Under the pieces are notes generated by a model that searched no databases, was not told the DNA's origin, and saw only the letters and a list, made by a program, of their open reading frames with translations. A program made the position numbers and the translations under genes. A DNA stretch of 64,000 nucleotides, taken from contig NZ_NCEN01000008.1 of assembly GCF_002280675.1 (NCBI RefSeq), positions 62,001-126,000 on the forward strand. Direction: 5' to 3'. Source of the DNA: Novosphingobium sp. 32-60-15 (lineage in GTDB: Bacteria; Pseudomonadota; Alphaproteobacteria; Sphingomonadales; Sphingomonadaceae). Below are positions 51,555-60,406 of the stretch, piece after piece (the first letter of the stretch is position 1; every line of letters starts with the position of its first letter).

Positions 51555-53498
51555 GTGACCGGTTGGCTTTCTCGCCTACAGCTCAATTCCACAGGTAGCA
51601 TTTTGCCGCTTGCTGCAATTGCTTTGCCGGTCATTCTGACGATGGTCGGAAGCGGCTTGGACATGAGCCGTGTCTACAAGGCACGCAACCGGCTGCAAAC
51701 CGCCTGTGATGCCGCGACACTGGCAGGCCGTCGCGCTGTTACCAACGATGGCTACGACACCGATGAGCAAGCAGTTGCCAGCACCTACTTCAACACGAAT
51801 TTTGTTGAAAGCGATGTTGGTGCAACCGGCACAACTTTTGTTTCGAGTTCACCTGATCAGGGCAATTTCGTTGTTGGTTCCGCCGAAACATCGGTAAAAA
51901 TGGCTGTCATGGGTGCGATGGGCTTTGACACCTTCGACATCTCGGTAAGCTGTCAGGCGACCTTGGGCGTTGGCAACAGCGACATAACGATGGTGCTTGA
52001 TACCACCGGTTCGATGGGCAGCACGCTTTCTGGGACGTCGCAAACCCGCATCCAGGCCTTGCGCGCAGCGATGAAGAATTTTTACGACACGCTTGCGATG
52101 GAAGCTTCGGGATCAAACGCACGCGTCCGTTACTCGTTCGTGCCCTATAGTTCTTCGGTCAATGTTGGCCGGTTGATCCATGATCGCGATCCGAATTTTC
52201 TGGCAGACCAATGGCCGATCCAATCGCGCGAACCGGTGTTCAGGACCATTAATGAGCAAGTGTTCGTTGGCTGGAATGAACCTGTCTATACGAGTTCGGA
52301 AAACTACAGCGCCGAAATGTCTGGCCCTGCATCGCAGTTCAGTTCGACCAATTACTCGTCGCAAACCAACTGCAATTCCGCGCGTCCTGCCGACACGGCG
52401 TGGACTGACAATGGCGCTACGTCCGAGAACAGTAGCACGACGAGCAATTCAGGGCGGCAGGTGGTTACCACAACCACCACGCAGCCCCAGATCCGCACGC
52501 GCTACACCTGCCAACGGACTAACAACGATGGTCGGCCCTGGCGCGTGTTTTCCTACTACGTGACGCGCAATTTTCTGACTTATCAATATGCGACATCTGA
52601 TGCGATCTTTGAGACCCGTACGCGTCAGGAATTCAGCAATTGGGCCTACAAGCAGGTCAATTTCAGCACGGTTGATTACAAGCGATTTGCTCCGGCAACG
52701 GTCAACAACGGGGCCAATGGAACGCCCATCAGCTATACGTGGAACGGCTGTATTGAAGAGCGTGACACGGTTGCCACGGGCAGCGTCAGCTATTCCAACT
52801 TGCTGGGCATGTCGCCATCCGACGCGCAGGATTTGAATATCGACAAGCTGCCGCAAGATGGCGATGAAGCAACCAAATGGGGTCCGATGTGGCCGGAACT
52901 GGCCTATTATAGGCTGAACTCTTACAACAATCTGACGAACGAACCTGAAACAACACGCGGGACAAAGGCGCAATCGTTCTGTCCCCAGCGCGCGCAGTTG
53001 TTGCAGGAAATGGAGCAATCGAGCTTTTACAACTATGCGGATTCTCTGGTTGCAGCTGGTTCGACATATCATGATCTGGGGCTGATGTGGGGCTTGCGCC
53101 TCAACTCGCCTGAAGGTCCATGGCAGGAACTGGTCAACGCCACGCCAACCAACGGCGCCAAAGTGGCACGCCACATCATTTTTATGACCGATGGCATGAT
53201 GGAACCGAACTATGCCATCCAATCGACGTATGGCGTTGAATGGCATGATCGGCGGATCACTGATGATGGTTACAGCAATCTGGCTGCCCGCCACACGGCC
53301 CGCTTCCGCGCGCTTTGTGATGTCGCCAAGGCCAAAGGATTCCGGGTTTGGGTGATTGCCTTTGCTTCGTCATTCACCAGTGATCTGACCTATTGCGCAT
53401 CGAGCAACAGTTCATTTTTCGCAACCAACGCAACGCAATTAAACAGTGCGTTTCAGGATATCGCCAAGAGCGTTGGCGAGCTGCGGGTGTACCAATGA
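51555..53498 (+). CDS. TadG-like pilus-assembly protein with von Willebrand A domain
   Basis: A 647-residue protein with a short cytoplasmic N-terminus, one membrane helix (about residues 14-34, GSILPLAAIALPVILTMVGSG) and a large extracytoplasmic part, the plan of TadG/TadE-like minor pilins. A von Willebrand A domain begins near residue 140; its metal-site start is DTTGSMGS (Asp149), and later pieces are HIIFMTDGMMEP and FRVWVIAFASS. Ser/Thr/Asn-rich sequence fills a loop region (about 240-330). The start is GTG at 51555. The stop overlaps the next gene (ATGA). No tad ATPase, secretin or prepilin peptidase gene is nearby. Confidence 0.83.
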   Translation: MTGWLSRLQLNSTGSILPLAAIALPVILTMVGSGLDMSRVYKARNRLQTACDAATLAGRRAVTNDGYDTDEQAVASTYFNTNFVESDVGATGTTFVSSSPDQGNFVVGSAETSVKMAVMGAMGFDTFDISVSCQATLGVGNSDITMVLDTTGSMGSTLSGTSQTRIQALRAAMKNFYDTLAMEASGSNARVRYSFVPYSSSVNVGRLIHDRDPNFLADQWPIQSREPVFRTINEQVFVGWNEPVYTSSENYSAEMSGPASQFSSTNYSSQTNCNSARPADTAWTDNGATSENSSTTSNSGRQVVTTTTTQPQIRTRYTCQRTNNDGRPWRVFSYYVTRNFLTYQYATSDAIFETRTRQEFSNWAYKQVNFSTVDYKRFAPATVNNGANGTPISYTWNGCIEERDTVATGSVSYSNLLGMSPSDAQDLNIDKLPQDGDEATKWGPMWPELAYYRLNSYNNLTNEPETTRGTKAQSFCPQRAQLLQEMEQSSFYNYADSLVAAGSTYHDLGLMWGLRLNSPEGPWQELVNATPTNGAKVARHIIFMTDGMMEPNYAIQSTYGVEWHDRRITDDGYSNLAARHTARFRALCDVAKAKGFRVWVIAFASSFTSDLTYCASSNSSFFATNATQLNSAFQDIAKSVGELRVYQ

Positions 53499-54130
53499 TC
53501 AAGCGCAAACGGATGGTGCCAGCAAGCCTTCATCGGGTAGCACAACCTTCGCTTTTGCGGCGGCTAACACGGGACAGCGCAGGCGTCACAGCCGTAGAGT
53601 TCGCCCTGGTTGCACCGATCTTTCTGATGGTGATTGTTGGAAGCCTTGATCTTGGCCAGATGGTCTATGCCAAGTCGGTTTTGGATGGCGTGGTTGAAAA
53701 GGCTGCCCGCGATTCAACACTGGAAAGCGGCGATACTACGCTTGCTGATCGTGTTGTAAAAAGGGCGGTTCTGGAAATACTGCCTGAGGCGAGAGTTTCT
53801 GCGACGCGCAAAAGCTATTTTGATTTCAACAGCGCAAACCGCGGCGAAGAACTCGACGATGTGAACGGTGACGGGGACTGCTCACCGGGCGAGGCCTACA
53901 CCGATCTGAATGGCAATGATGCTTGGGACGAGGACTTGGGGGCTGCTGGCAAGGGTGGCGCCAACGACGTGATCGTTTACACGGTGAACGTTGCCTACGA
54001 ACCTGTCTTTGCCATGCCCATGGTCCCGCTGGATTGGTCGACCAGGGAAATCAGCGCCACGGCGGTTAAGCGCAATCAGCCCTTTGGAAAACAAAGCGGC
54101 AGTTATTCAGCACGGCCAAAAACATGCTAA
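53495..54130 (+). CDS. TadE-like protein with an EF-hand-like calcium loop
   Basis: A 211-residue TadE-family protein. After a basic N-terminus the family motif GVTAVEFALVAPIFLMVIVGSLDLGQ (about 30-55, shown in part) forms the pilin-like membrane helix with Glu35 at the usual place. The outer part contains a 12-residue loop that fits the EF-hand pattern exactly (Asp122, Asn124, Asp126, Gly127, Asp128, Glu133), followed by a second, partial D-x-N-G-N repeat at 137-147. The start overlaps the TadG-like stop and the end overlaps the next TadE-like gene, so the three are made together. Confidence 0.85.
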   Translation: MIKRKRMVPASLHRVAQPSLLRRLTRDSAGVTAVEFALVAPIFLMVIVGSLDLGQMVYAKSVLDGVVEKAARDSTLESGDTTLADRVVKRAVLEILPEARVSATRKSYFDFNSANRGEELDDVNGDGDCSPGEAYTDLNGNDAWDEDLGAAGKGGANDVIVYTVNVAYEPVFAMPMVPLDWSTREISATAVKRNQPFGKQSGSYSARPKTC

Positions 54131-54795
54131 GCTCCACTCGAACCCGCACGCTCGCGCGTAAACTGCTTTACGACACCAAAGGCGTTGCCTTCGTCGAGTT
54201 TGCGCTCGCCGCGCCTTTGATGCTGTCGGTTGCGTGCTATGGCATTGAGCTGGCCTATTTTACGGCTGTCGACATGAAGATGAGCGAAGTCGCGTTGTCG
54301 CTTGCCGACAACGCCTCGCGCATCGGGCAAACCGACAATGTCAATGTCACTCCCACGGTGAATGAAACCGACATCAAGGAGGTTATGCGCGGGGCGCAGG
54401 AACAGGCTGCTGGTTACAACTTCCAAGCCCAAGGCAAAGTGATATTGACAAGCCTTGAGCACGATACGGCGACGGGTAAGCAAACCATCCGGTGGCAGCG
54501 GTGCTTTGGCAACCTTGCGCGCCAATCCGGATATGGCAACGACACCGACCTTAACGGGCTGAATGGCCCGATCATAACGGGCTTGGGAAGCGGTCCTACC
54601 AAAATCACTGCCGCTGCGAACAGCGCGGTAATGTTTGTTGAAGTTTACTACACTTACAAAGGCCTGTTTGGCGATTTATTCGTAAGCAATCGCACTTTGA
54701 AGAAGGAAGGCGCATTCCTGATCCGCGATAGCCGCCGCTTGGGCGTTGACGTAAGTGGCGGCGATGGAACGCATTCGTGTGCGACCGCAGTCTAA
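54124..54795 (+). CDS. TadE-like protein
   Basis: Third member of the Tad-like group, 223 residues. It shares the N-terminal plan: short basic stretch, GVAFVEFALAAPLMLSVACYGIEL (about 19-42, shown in part) with the conserved Glu, and an extracytoplasmic domain with no obvious calcium loop. The domain holds two cysteines (about 120 and 221) that could form a disulfide. Its ATG lies seven bases inside the previous gene. The three genes have their own 147-base upstream gap and probably form one operon. Confidence 0.85.
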   Translation: MLSSTRTRTLARKLLYDTKGVAFVEFALAAPLMLSVACYGIELAYFTAVDMKMSEVALSLADNASRIGQTDNVNVTPTVNETDIKEVMRGAQEQAAGYNFQAQGKVILTSLEHDTATGKQTIRWQRCFGNLARQSGYGNDTDLNGLNGPIITGLGSGPTKITAAANSAVMFVEVYYTYKGLFGDLFVSNRTLKKEGAFLIRDSRRLGVDVSGGDGTHSCATAV

Positions 54796-54924
54796 GATTT
54801 GGATTGTACTGTCTCACAGCTTTCACATTGCAATTTTCGAGTCCCCAAACTGTCCGTTAACTGACGCATTGTTGCCCTAGCGCGCCCTGCATGGCCAAGA
54901 TGGCCGCTGACAGGGGTCTGCTAC

Positions 54925-57585
54925 ATGCTTCATCGTTTTTCGACCGGTTGCGCTACGGCTGCAATCGCAATCGCCGCATTCGGCGCTGTTCCTGCTTTTG
55001 CCCAAGCTGCACCGACTGCGGATGCGATGGTTGAACCCGATGCTGCTGAAGCGAACGAGCCTATCGTTGTTACCGGTACAATCGCTGAATCGCAGGCAGC
55101 TTCCATCCGTGAAAAGCGGATCGCAGTAAATCTTGTCGATGTTGCGGCGGCTGATGCGGTTGGCCGTTTTCCTGACCAGAATAGTGCCGCTGCGCTTTCC
55201 CGCCTGCCTGCCGTTGCCGTGCAACGCGATCAGGGTCAGGAACGCTACATCCAGATCCGCGGCGCGCCCAATCGCTGGACTTCGGTCATGATTGATGGCG
55301 TGCCTATGATCGGTGTGGATGAAGGCGGCGATACCCGCGCTTTCCGCTTTGACGCTGTTCCCGCTGTGATCCTGTCGTCGATGGTGATCAACAAATCCCT
55401 GACGCCCGAGCTTCCGGCAGATGCCATCGTTGCCAATGTCGATCTGCGCACATGGTCGCCGCTTGAGCGCAAGGGTCTGCATGTTGTCGGTGATCTTGGC
55501 TACGGGTTCATGAACCTTGGCAAAGGTGAACAGCGTCAAGCGTCGCTGCGCGTCAGCTGGGCCAATGATGTAGTCGGCATCGTGCTGGGCGGATCGCACT
55601 ATCGCCGCAAGCAGCTTACCGACAACCGCGAAGTTGGTGCCTATGACGCGCCATCCAGTGCAACAGACACCACATTCGGCCCGACGGAAATTGACATCCG
55701 CCAGTATGAGATCGAGCGTTGGAGCAATGGCCTGTTCGGCGGCGTTGAATACGAACCCGTTGCTGGTCAGAAGATCTGGGCCAAGGCGATCTTCACCGAA
55801 TTCAACGATGATGAACAGCGCAACCAGTACGAATTGCGGCTTGATCGTGCAGCCAGCGGTACACGCAATCTTGATAATGGCGCACTGGTCGGCGTTCCGA
55901 TGCGTGGTTCGTTCAATTACGGCGAATATCGCAATCGCAACATCATTGGGGCCATCGGCGGGGATTACGCCACCGACAATGGCTTTAGCGCGAATGTTCG
56001 CCTGAACTATGCGCGCACGGAAAATACATCGTATTTGCCGCTGGTGCAGGCCAGCACGTCCGGATTGAATTCGCCATCGCTAACCTATGACCGGTCAGAC
56101 CCGCGCTTCCCGGTCGTGTCGCTGTTCAACACTGTTTTGAATGGAACCACGCCAGCGCGTGGCACCACGGCCTTGACCGCATTCAATCAAACGTCTTTGA
56201 ACAATGCCGGTGCTATTGCAATTGCTGCCCGCCAAGCCACGGTTTCCGACAGCTACACGCTTAAGCTTGATCTCAGCAAAAAAATGGACAGGTTGACGCT
56301 TTCAGCTGGCGGTTTGTACGCCGACCGCACGATTGTGGGAAACAACTTCTCGTTTTCAAACGTCGCTGCCGTTGGCGCTTTGGGCACCCGTGTGGGGCAG
56401 CCGTTCGACGTGAACAGCTTTGTCACCAACCGGCCTTGGACTACGGATTTCCCGCTCGGCTTCACGCTGAATTATATTGATAACCGGGCAATGCGCGAAG
56501 CGCTTGATACCTTGTTGCCCAAACTGGCAGCGGCCGGGCTTTACAATCCAGCCAACGATATTCCGGTTACGGATCGGTATCGCCAGTTGGAAAAGACTTT
56601 GGCGGGTTACGTCATGGCGTCGGCAGAACTGGACAACGTGTTGCTGACAGGTGGTGTGCGTCTGGAGCATTATCGCCTGATCAACAGTGGCACTGCGCTG
56701 GTAGGAACAACCCAAACGCCGCTGTCGGTGAAGCAAACGCGCACTGACCTGTTCCCCAGCATTAACGCTCGCTTCTCGTTCGGCGATGATTTCGTGATGC
56801 GGCTCTCGGGCCAGCGCGGCGTTTCACGTCCAGCGTATGGTGCGATCCGGGTCGGTTCATCAATCAACGATACGGCGTCGCCCGGCACCATCACCGGCGG
56901 CAATCCGGGGCTTGAGGCCGAGTACACGTGGGGACTTGACGGCAGCGTCGAATATTACCTGCCTGGCAATGGCTTGGTCTCGGTCGCAGGTTTTCATCGC
57001 TGGGTCGATAATGTGTTCTATCAGAACGCCCAGATCGTTGGCAGCGATGTCTTCAACACCGGGGGGAGGGATCGTTCGGGCTATTTGCTGACATCCACTT
57101 TTAATGGCCAGAACGGCACGCTCTATGGCGTTGAGTTGACGTACCAACAGAAGTTCACGTTCTTGCCTTCACCGCTTGACGGCTTTGGCTTCCAGGGCAA
57201 CTTGACCTTGCTGGATGGCAAGTTTGATACCCAGGTGGTGAATGGTGCACAGCAAAAGGGCATTGCCTTCCAGGGCCTGTCAGACACGATCTGGAATGCC
57301 TCGCTTTACTATGAAAAGTACGGTTTTTCGGCGCGCGCCAGCTACCAATGGCGGTCTGATTGGCTGGACAGCCTTGGCGGATTTGGCAGCGGGGAATCAC
57401 GCAAATCCTATGGCAATCTTGATGTGTCGCTGCGCTATCAGGTGAACGACAACTTCACCTTGTTTGCTGATGCTGCCAACCTTACCAACGAAACATACAT
57501 TGCCTATCAGGACACTCTGGAACAGCCGACCGAGGTTGAGCGCATTGGGTCGCGCTATTTGTTCGGCATGCGCTTCAACTTCTGA
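54925..57585 (+). CDS. TonB-dependent receptor
   Basis: Outer-membrane TonB-dependent transporter of 886 residues. It has a signal peptide (LHRFSTGCATAAIAIAAFGAVPAFA), a TonB-box-like EPIVVTGTIAES, a plug domain (to about residue 190) with FPDQNSAAALSRLPAVAVQRDQGQ and QIRGAPNRWTSVMIDG in the pattern of carbohydrate- or organophosphate-type receptors, and a barrel that ends YLFGMRFNF. The next gene, 23 bases on, encodes a secreted tyrosine phosphatase-like protein. The pair suggests import linked to periplasmic or surface dephosphorylation, but the substrate is not known. Confidence 0.9.
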   Translation: MLHRFSTGCATAAIAIAAFGAVPAFAQAAPTADAMVEPDAAEANEPIVVTGTIAESQAASIREKRIAVNLVDVAAADAVGRFPDQNSAAALSRLPAVAVQRDQGQERYIQIRGAPNRWTSVMIDGVPMIGVDEGGDTRAFRFDAVPAVILSSMVINKSLTPELPADAIVANVDLRTWSPLERKGLHVVGDLGYGFMNLGKGEQRQASLRVSWANDVVGIVLGGSHYRRKQLTDNREVGAYDAPSSATDTTFGPTEIDIRQYEIERWSNGLFGGVEYEPVAGQKIWAKAIFTEFNDDEQRNQYELRLDRAASGTRNLDNGALVGVPMRGSFNYGEYRNRNIIGAIGGDYATDNGFSANVRLNYARTENTSYLPLVQASTSGLNSPSLTYDRSDPRFPVVSLFNTVLNGTTPARGTTALTAFNQTSLNNAGAIAIAARQATVSDSYTLKLDLSKKMDRLTLSAGGLYADRTIVGNNFSFSNVAAVGALGTRVGQPFDVNSFVTNRPWTTDFPLGFTLNYIDNRAMREALDTLLPKLAAAGLYNPANDIPVTDRYRQLEKTLAGYVMASAELDNVLLTGGVRLEHYRLINSGTALVGTTQTPLSVKQTRTDLFPSINARFSFGDDFVMRLSGQRGVSRPAYGAIRVGSSINDTASPGTITGGNPGLEAEYTWGLDGSVEYYLPGNGLVSVAGFHRWVDNVFYQNAQIVGSDVFNTGGRDRSGYLLTSTFNGQNGTLYGVELTYQQKFTFLPSPLDGFGFQGNLTLLDGKFDTQVVNGAQQKGIAFQGLSDTIWNASLYYEKYGFSARASYQWRSDWLDSLGGFGSGESRKSYGNLDVSLRYQVNDNFTLFADAANLTNETYIAYQDTLEQPTEVERIGSRYLFGMRFNF

Positions 57586-57608
57586 TCAAGGGCTAAGAGG
57601 AAACCACC

Positions 57609-58667
57609 ATGCGCAAGATAATCGCCGCCACCGCATCGCTCCTCGTCATCGCTGCTGCCACTCCGGCAGCAGCGATAGACCGGGCGGCGATTACACGCAT
57701 TGATGCCGGGCACATCGCCATCGAATGGAGCGATGCCGATCCGGTTACCGTTTTGGCTTCATCCGACCCTGCTGGCGCTGACGCTTCGTCCGAGATGGTT
57801 GCAAAAGCAGACCGGTCTGGCCGCATCGTTCTGCCAGCAACTGCCGCGCAACGCCGGTATTACACCTTGCGTGATGGCGGCGATGGTTCGGTGATGCGCG
57901 TGGCCGAACGGGTCCTGCCGCTGGAGCAAGGATCGAACTTCCGTGATGTCGGCGGCTACATCGGTGCTGATGGCAAGCAAGTGGTGTGGGGGCGGATATT
58001 CCGTTCAGGGGCGATGCCGCTTTTGACCGAGGCTGATTACACAACCTTGGCAAATCTCAAGATTGCAACGATTGTTGATCTGCGTTCGACAGATGAGCGG
58101 ATGATTGCGCCGACAATGCTTGATGATCGCACCGATGCGACTTTTGTCAGCAATGATTATTCGCTCAAGCCGCTGATGGCCGGTATCGGCAAAAACGGCG
58201 GTGAAAATATGTATGCCAGCATGGGGCCGATGATTAATCCGCAAATCAAGGCTATTTTCCGTTCGCTGGTTAAGGCTGAGGGCCCCGTTCTTTACAATTG
58301 CTCTGCCGGACAGGATCGTACGGGCATCGCTACGGCATTGGTGCTCAGCGCCTTGGGCGTTGATCGCAAAACTATTCTGGAAGACTATCACCTTTCCACC
58401 GAACTGCGCCGTCCACAGTTTGAAATGCCGGCGCTTGATCCAGCAGATTGGCCGGGCAACCCTATTGTCCCGTACTATGTGGCATCATTGAAAAAGCCCG
58501 GCGGCCCAAAGGCTGAACCCCTCTACAGCCCTAAAGGCTTGTCCCATCTGGCGCAGTTGTTTGAAGTGATTGACCGGGATTACGGCAGCGTAGAAGCCTA
58601 CCTTGCCAAAGAAATCGGCGTCAACAAGCCCGAGATCGAGCGGTTGCGGGCGCTCTATCTGAATTGA
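57609..58667 (+). CDS. Secreted tyrosine-protein phosphatase (Tyr_phosphatase3/IphP-like)
   Basis: A 352-residue exported phosphatase. It has a signal peptide (RKIIAATASLLVIAAATPAAA), about 80 residues of a beta-rich N-domain, and a catalytic domain with NFRDVGGY near residue 113, FRSGAM, VDLRSTDE and the P-loop C231-SAGQD-R237-TG, which fits the C-x5-R of Cys-based phosphatases. A general acid Asp is probably supplied by an earlier loop. IphP-type enzymes act on phosphotyrosine or phosphoinositides. It follows the TonB receptor by 23 bases and is likely co-transcribed with it. Confidence 0.87.
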   Translation: MRKIIAATASLLVIAAATPAAAIDRAAITRIDAGHIAIEWSDADPVTVLASSDPAGADASSEMVAKADRSGRIVLPATAAQRRYYTLRDGGDGSVMRVAERVLPLEQGSNFRDVGGYIGADGKQVVWGRIFRSGAMPLLTEADYTTLANLKIATIVDLRSTDERMIAPTMLDDRTDATFVSNDYSLKPLMAGIGKNGGENMYASMGPMINPQIKAIFRSLVKAEGPVLYNCSAGQDRTGIATALVLSALGVDRKTILEDYHLSTELRRPQFEMPALDPADWPGNPIVPYYVASLKKPGGPKAEPLYSPKGLSHLAQLFEVIDRDYGSVEAYLAKEIGVNKPEIERLRALYLN

Positions 58668-58819
58668 TCCAGCGCTGATCCCGTTCGACTTTTTTGAAAT
58701 TTGCTGTGGGTCATTGGGCACTTTGCTGCGCAGTGATCCACGCAGGTTTCAAGCGGGTAACGCCTTTGGATCAAAGATGGCAAATACGAATTTTGCCCAA
58801 CAATTCCATTGGGATGGAT

Positions 58820-58896
58820 TGGCGCGCCCTACAGGACTCGAACCTGTTACCTCAAGATTAGAAGTCTCGCGCTCTATCCAGATGAGCTAAGGGCGC
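58820..58896 (-). tRNA. tRNA-Arg (anticodon TCT), CCA encoded
   Basis: On the minus strand the cloverleaf is complete: acceptor GCGCCCT/AGGGCGC, D-stem GCTC/GAGC, anticodon stem CGAGA/TCTTG with loop CTTCTAA, and T-stem ACAGG/CCTGT with loop TTCGAGT. The anticodon TCT reads AGA/AGG arginine codons. The discriminator is G and the CCA end is encoded (58822-58820). Confidence 0.95.
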
Positions 58897-58955
58897 GCGC
58901 CGATTTCCCTTAAGCATGCTTTTCGTTGCCTGAAAACCGCGTTAGCAAGCGTGTC

Positions 58956-59675
58956 ATGAACAATCACCACATTTCGCGCATCGACGGAGTCGACGGTGCC
59001 CGCCGCCACTTCCGGTATTTCGACTATGTGATGGCTGCTTTCGTGGCGATCTTGCTGTTGTCGAACCTCATCGGCGCAGCAAAGCTGGCGCAAGTCGGTG
59101 GTTTCACCTTCGGTGCGGGCATCCTGTTCTTCCCGGTGTCCTATGTGATCGGCGATGTGCTGACCGAGGTTTACGGATACTCCAACGCGCGCCGCTGTGT
59201 GTGGATGGGCTTTTTCGCGCTGATTTTCATGGCATTCATGAGCTTTGTTGTCGTCGCGATGCCGCCTGCTCCGGGCTGGGACGGGCAGGCCGCATATGAA
59301 AGCGTATTCGGATCGACGTGGCGGATCGTGCTTGCCTCAGTTACTGCGTTTTGGGCGGGCGAGTTCGTCAATTCATTCGTGCTGGCAAAAATGAAGATTT
59401 TGACGGCTGGCAAACATTTGTGGTCGCGGACAATCGGCTCAACGGTATTCGGGCAGGCCATCGACAGCCTGATCTTCTATCCCATCGCCTTTCTGGGCAT
59501 TTGGACCACTGACCAGGTCCTGACCGTCATGGTCACCAACTGGCTGATGAAAGTGGTTTGGGAAGCGGCGTTGACGCCGGTCACCTATGCTGTGGTCGGA
59601 TGGCTCAAAAAGCGTGAGGGCACCGATGTCTTTGATACCGGCACCGATTTTTCGCCATTTGCAAAAGCAGGCTAG
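58956..59675 (+). CDS. yhhQ: Queuosine-precursor transporter (YhhQ/VUT family)
   Basis: A 239-residue polytopic membrane protein with six hydrophobic segments, of the COG1738 family that imports 7-deazaguanine precursors of queuosine. Family sequences include LLLSNLIGAAKL near residue 32, GILFFPVSYVIGDVLTEVYGY near 52-72, SVTAFWAGEFVNSFVLAKMKI near 130-150, shown in part, and GQAIDSLIFYPIAF near 166. The start is taken as ATG 58956; an in-frame TTG lies ten codons earlier. It follows the tRNA gene divergently. Confidence 0.87.
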   Translation: MNNHHISRIDGVDGARRHFRYFDYVMAAFVAILLLSNLIGAAKLAQVGGFTFGAGILFFPVSYVIGDVLTEVYGYSNARRCVWMGFFALIFMAFMSFVVVAMPPAPGWDGQAAYESVFGSTWRIVLASVTAFWAGEFVNSFVLAKMKILTAGKHLWSRTIGSTVFGQAIDSLIFYPIAFLGIWTTDQVLTVMVTNWLMKVVWEAALTPVTYAVVGWLKKREGTDVFDTGTDFSPFAKAG

Positions 59676-59690
59676 ATTTCAACGCCACAA

Positions 59691-59711
59691 CCCCGCCGTT
59701 CTCAGGCGGGG
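59691..59711. terminator. Hairpin between convergent yhhQ and pspC genes
   Basis: A perfect 7-bp stem (CCCCGCC / GGCGGGG) with a 7-base loop, between two convergent stops. No clear T tract follows on either strand. Confidence 0.5.
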
Positions 59712-59730
59712 CAGGGCGTTCGAGGTCGGC

Positions 59731-59955
59731 CTAGTCCGCGATAAAGCCAATCAGCAAATACACGATGATCGCCGAACCAAATCCGAGGATCGTTGCAAGG
59801 CCAAAGGCGACGCGAACCAGCGTGACATCCAGACCGAAATAGTTGGCAATCCCGGCGCAAACGCCCATCATTTTGCCGCGCGTCTTATCAAGGCGGAACC
59901 CGCGGGTCTTTTCCAATGGACGGACGGCCGAATCATCAAAGCGAAGCTGCGACAT
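59731..59955 (-). CDS. PspC-domain membrane protein
   Basis: A 74-residue PspC-domain protein. The conserved TRGKMMGVCAGIANYFGLDVTLVRV (about 27-51, shown in part) leads into a membrane segment (AFGLATILGFGSAIIVYLLIGF). PspC proteins take part in the response to inner-membrane damage. The short form lacking the C-terminal half is common outside enterics. It begins after AGGAG, and its ATG overlaps the stop of the small upstream gene (TGATG). No pspA, pspB or pspF is next to it. Confidence 0.88.
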   Translation of the reverse strand: MSQLRFDDSAVRPLEKTRGFRLDKTRGKMMGVCAGIANYFGLDVTLVRVAFGLATILGFGSAIIVYLLIGFIAD

Positions 59956-60083
59956 CAAATCATCTCCTGCGTTGTAACTGGTGTGCCGGTTGGGGCCGGG
60001 GTGTGTACGGTTCCGGCAATCAGCACGAGGCTGAGCGCGAATGCGGTAGCGGCGGCGGTGATGCGTTGGGCGATGGTTGTCAT
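59955..60083 (-). CDS. 42-residue membrane or exported peptide, unknown function
   Basis: A very short gene upstream of pspC. The ATG at 60083 follows a near-perfect GGAGGA site, and its stop overlaps the pspC start, both good evidence for translation. The sequence has a hydrophobic helix (ITAAATAFALSLVLIAGTV, about 8-26) and a short Thr/Pro-rich tail. The helix could be an uncleaved anchor or a signal peptide. It probably works with PspC in envelope stress, by coupling alone. Confidence 0.6.
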   Translation of the reverse strand: MTTIAQRITAAATAFALSLVLIAGTVHTPAPTGTPVTTQEMI

Positions 60084-60406
60084 GAACACGTCCTCCTGTT
60101 TGGTCGTTTCGCTTGTTGTTTGATGCTGTGCATGGGCTGTGCCAAACGCGCTGAACTGCGGAAATCCGCGGTTTCTTGCGAAAATATGGTAATTGCAATG
60201 TGATCCGATTGCCAAAATCTGGTGTAATATACTAATTTGTGGGGGTGAAAGTTTCTATCGCGACATCGCCGTAGATTGCGACTTGCAAATTAACGGAATC
60301 GCGCGTAGTTGCCGCTCATCCCGACATTGTGAAAGCAACGTCAGGCTGGAACCAGACGGTCCCGGCTCGGCACCGCTTTTGCTTCTGATCGGCTACTGGA
60401 GATTGC

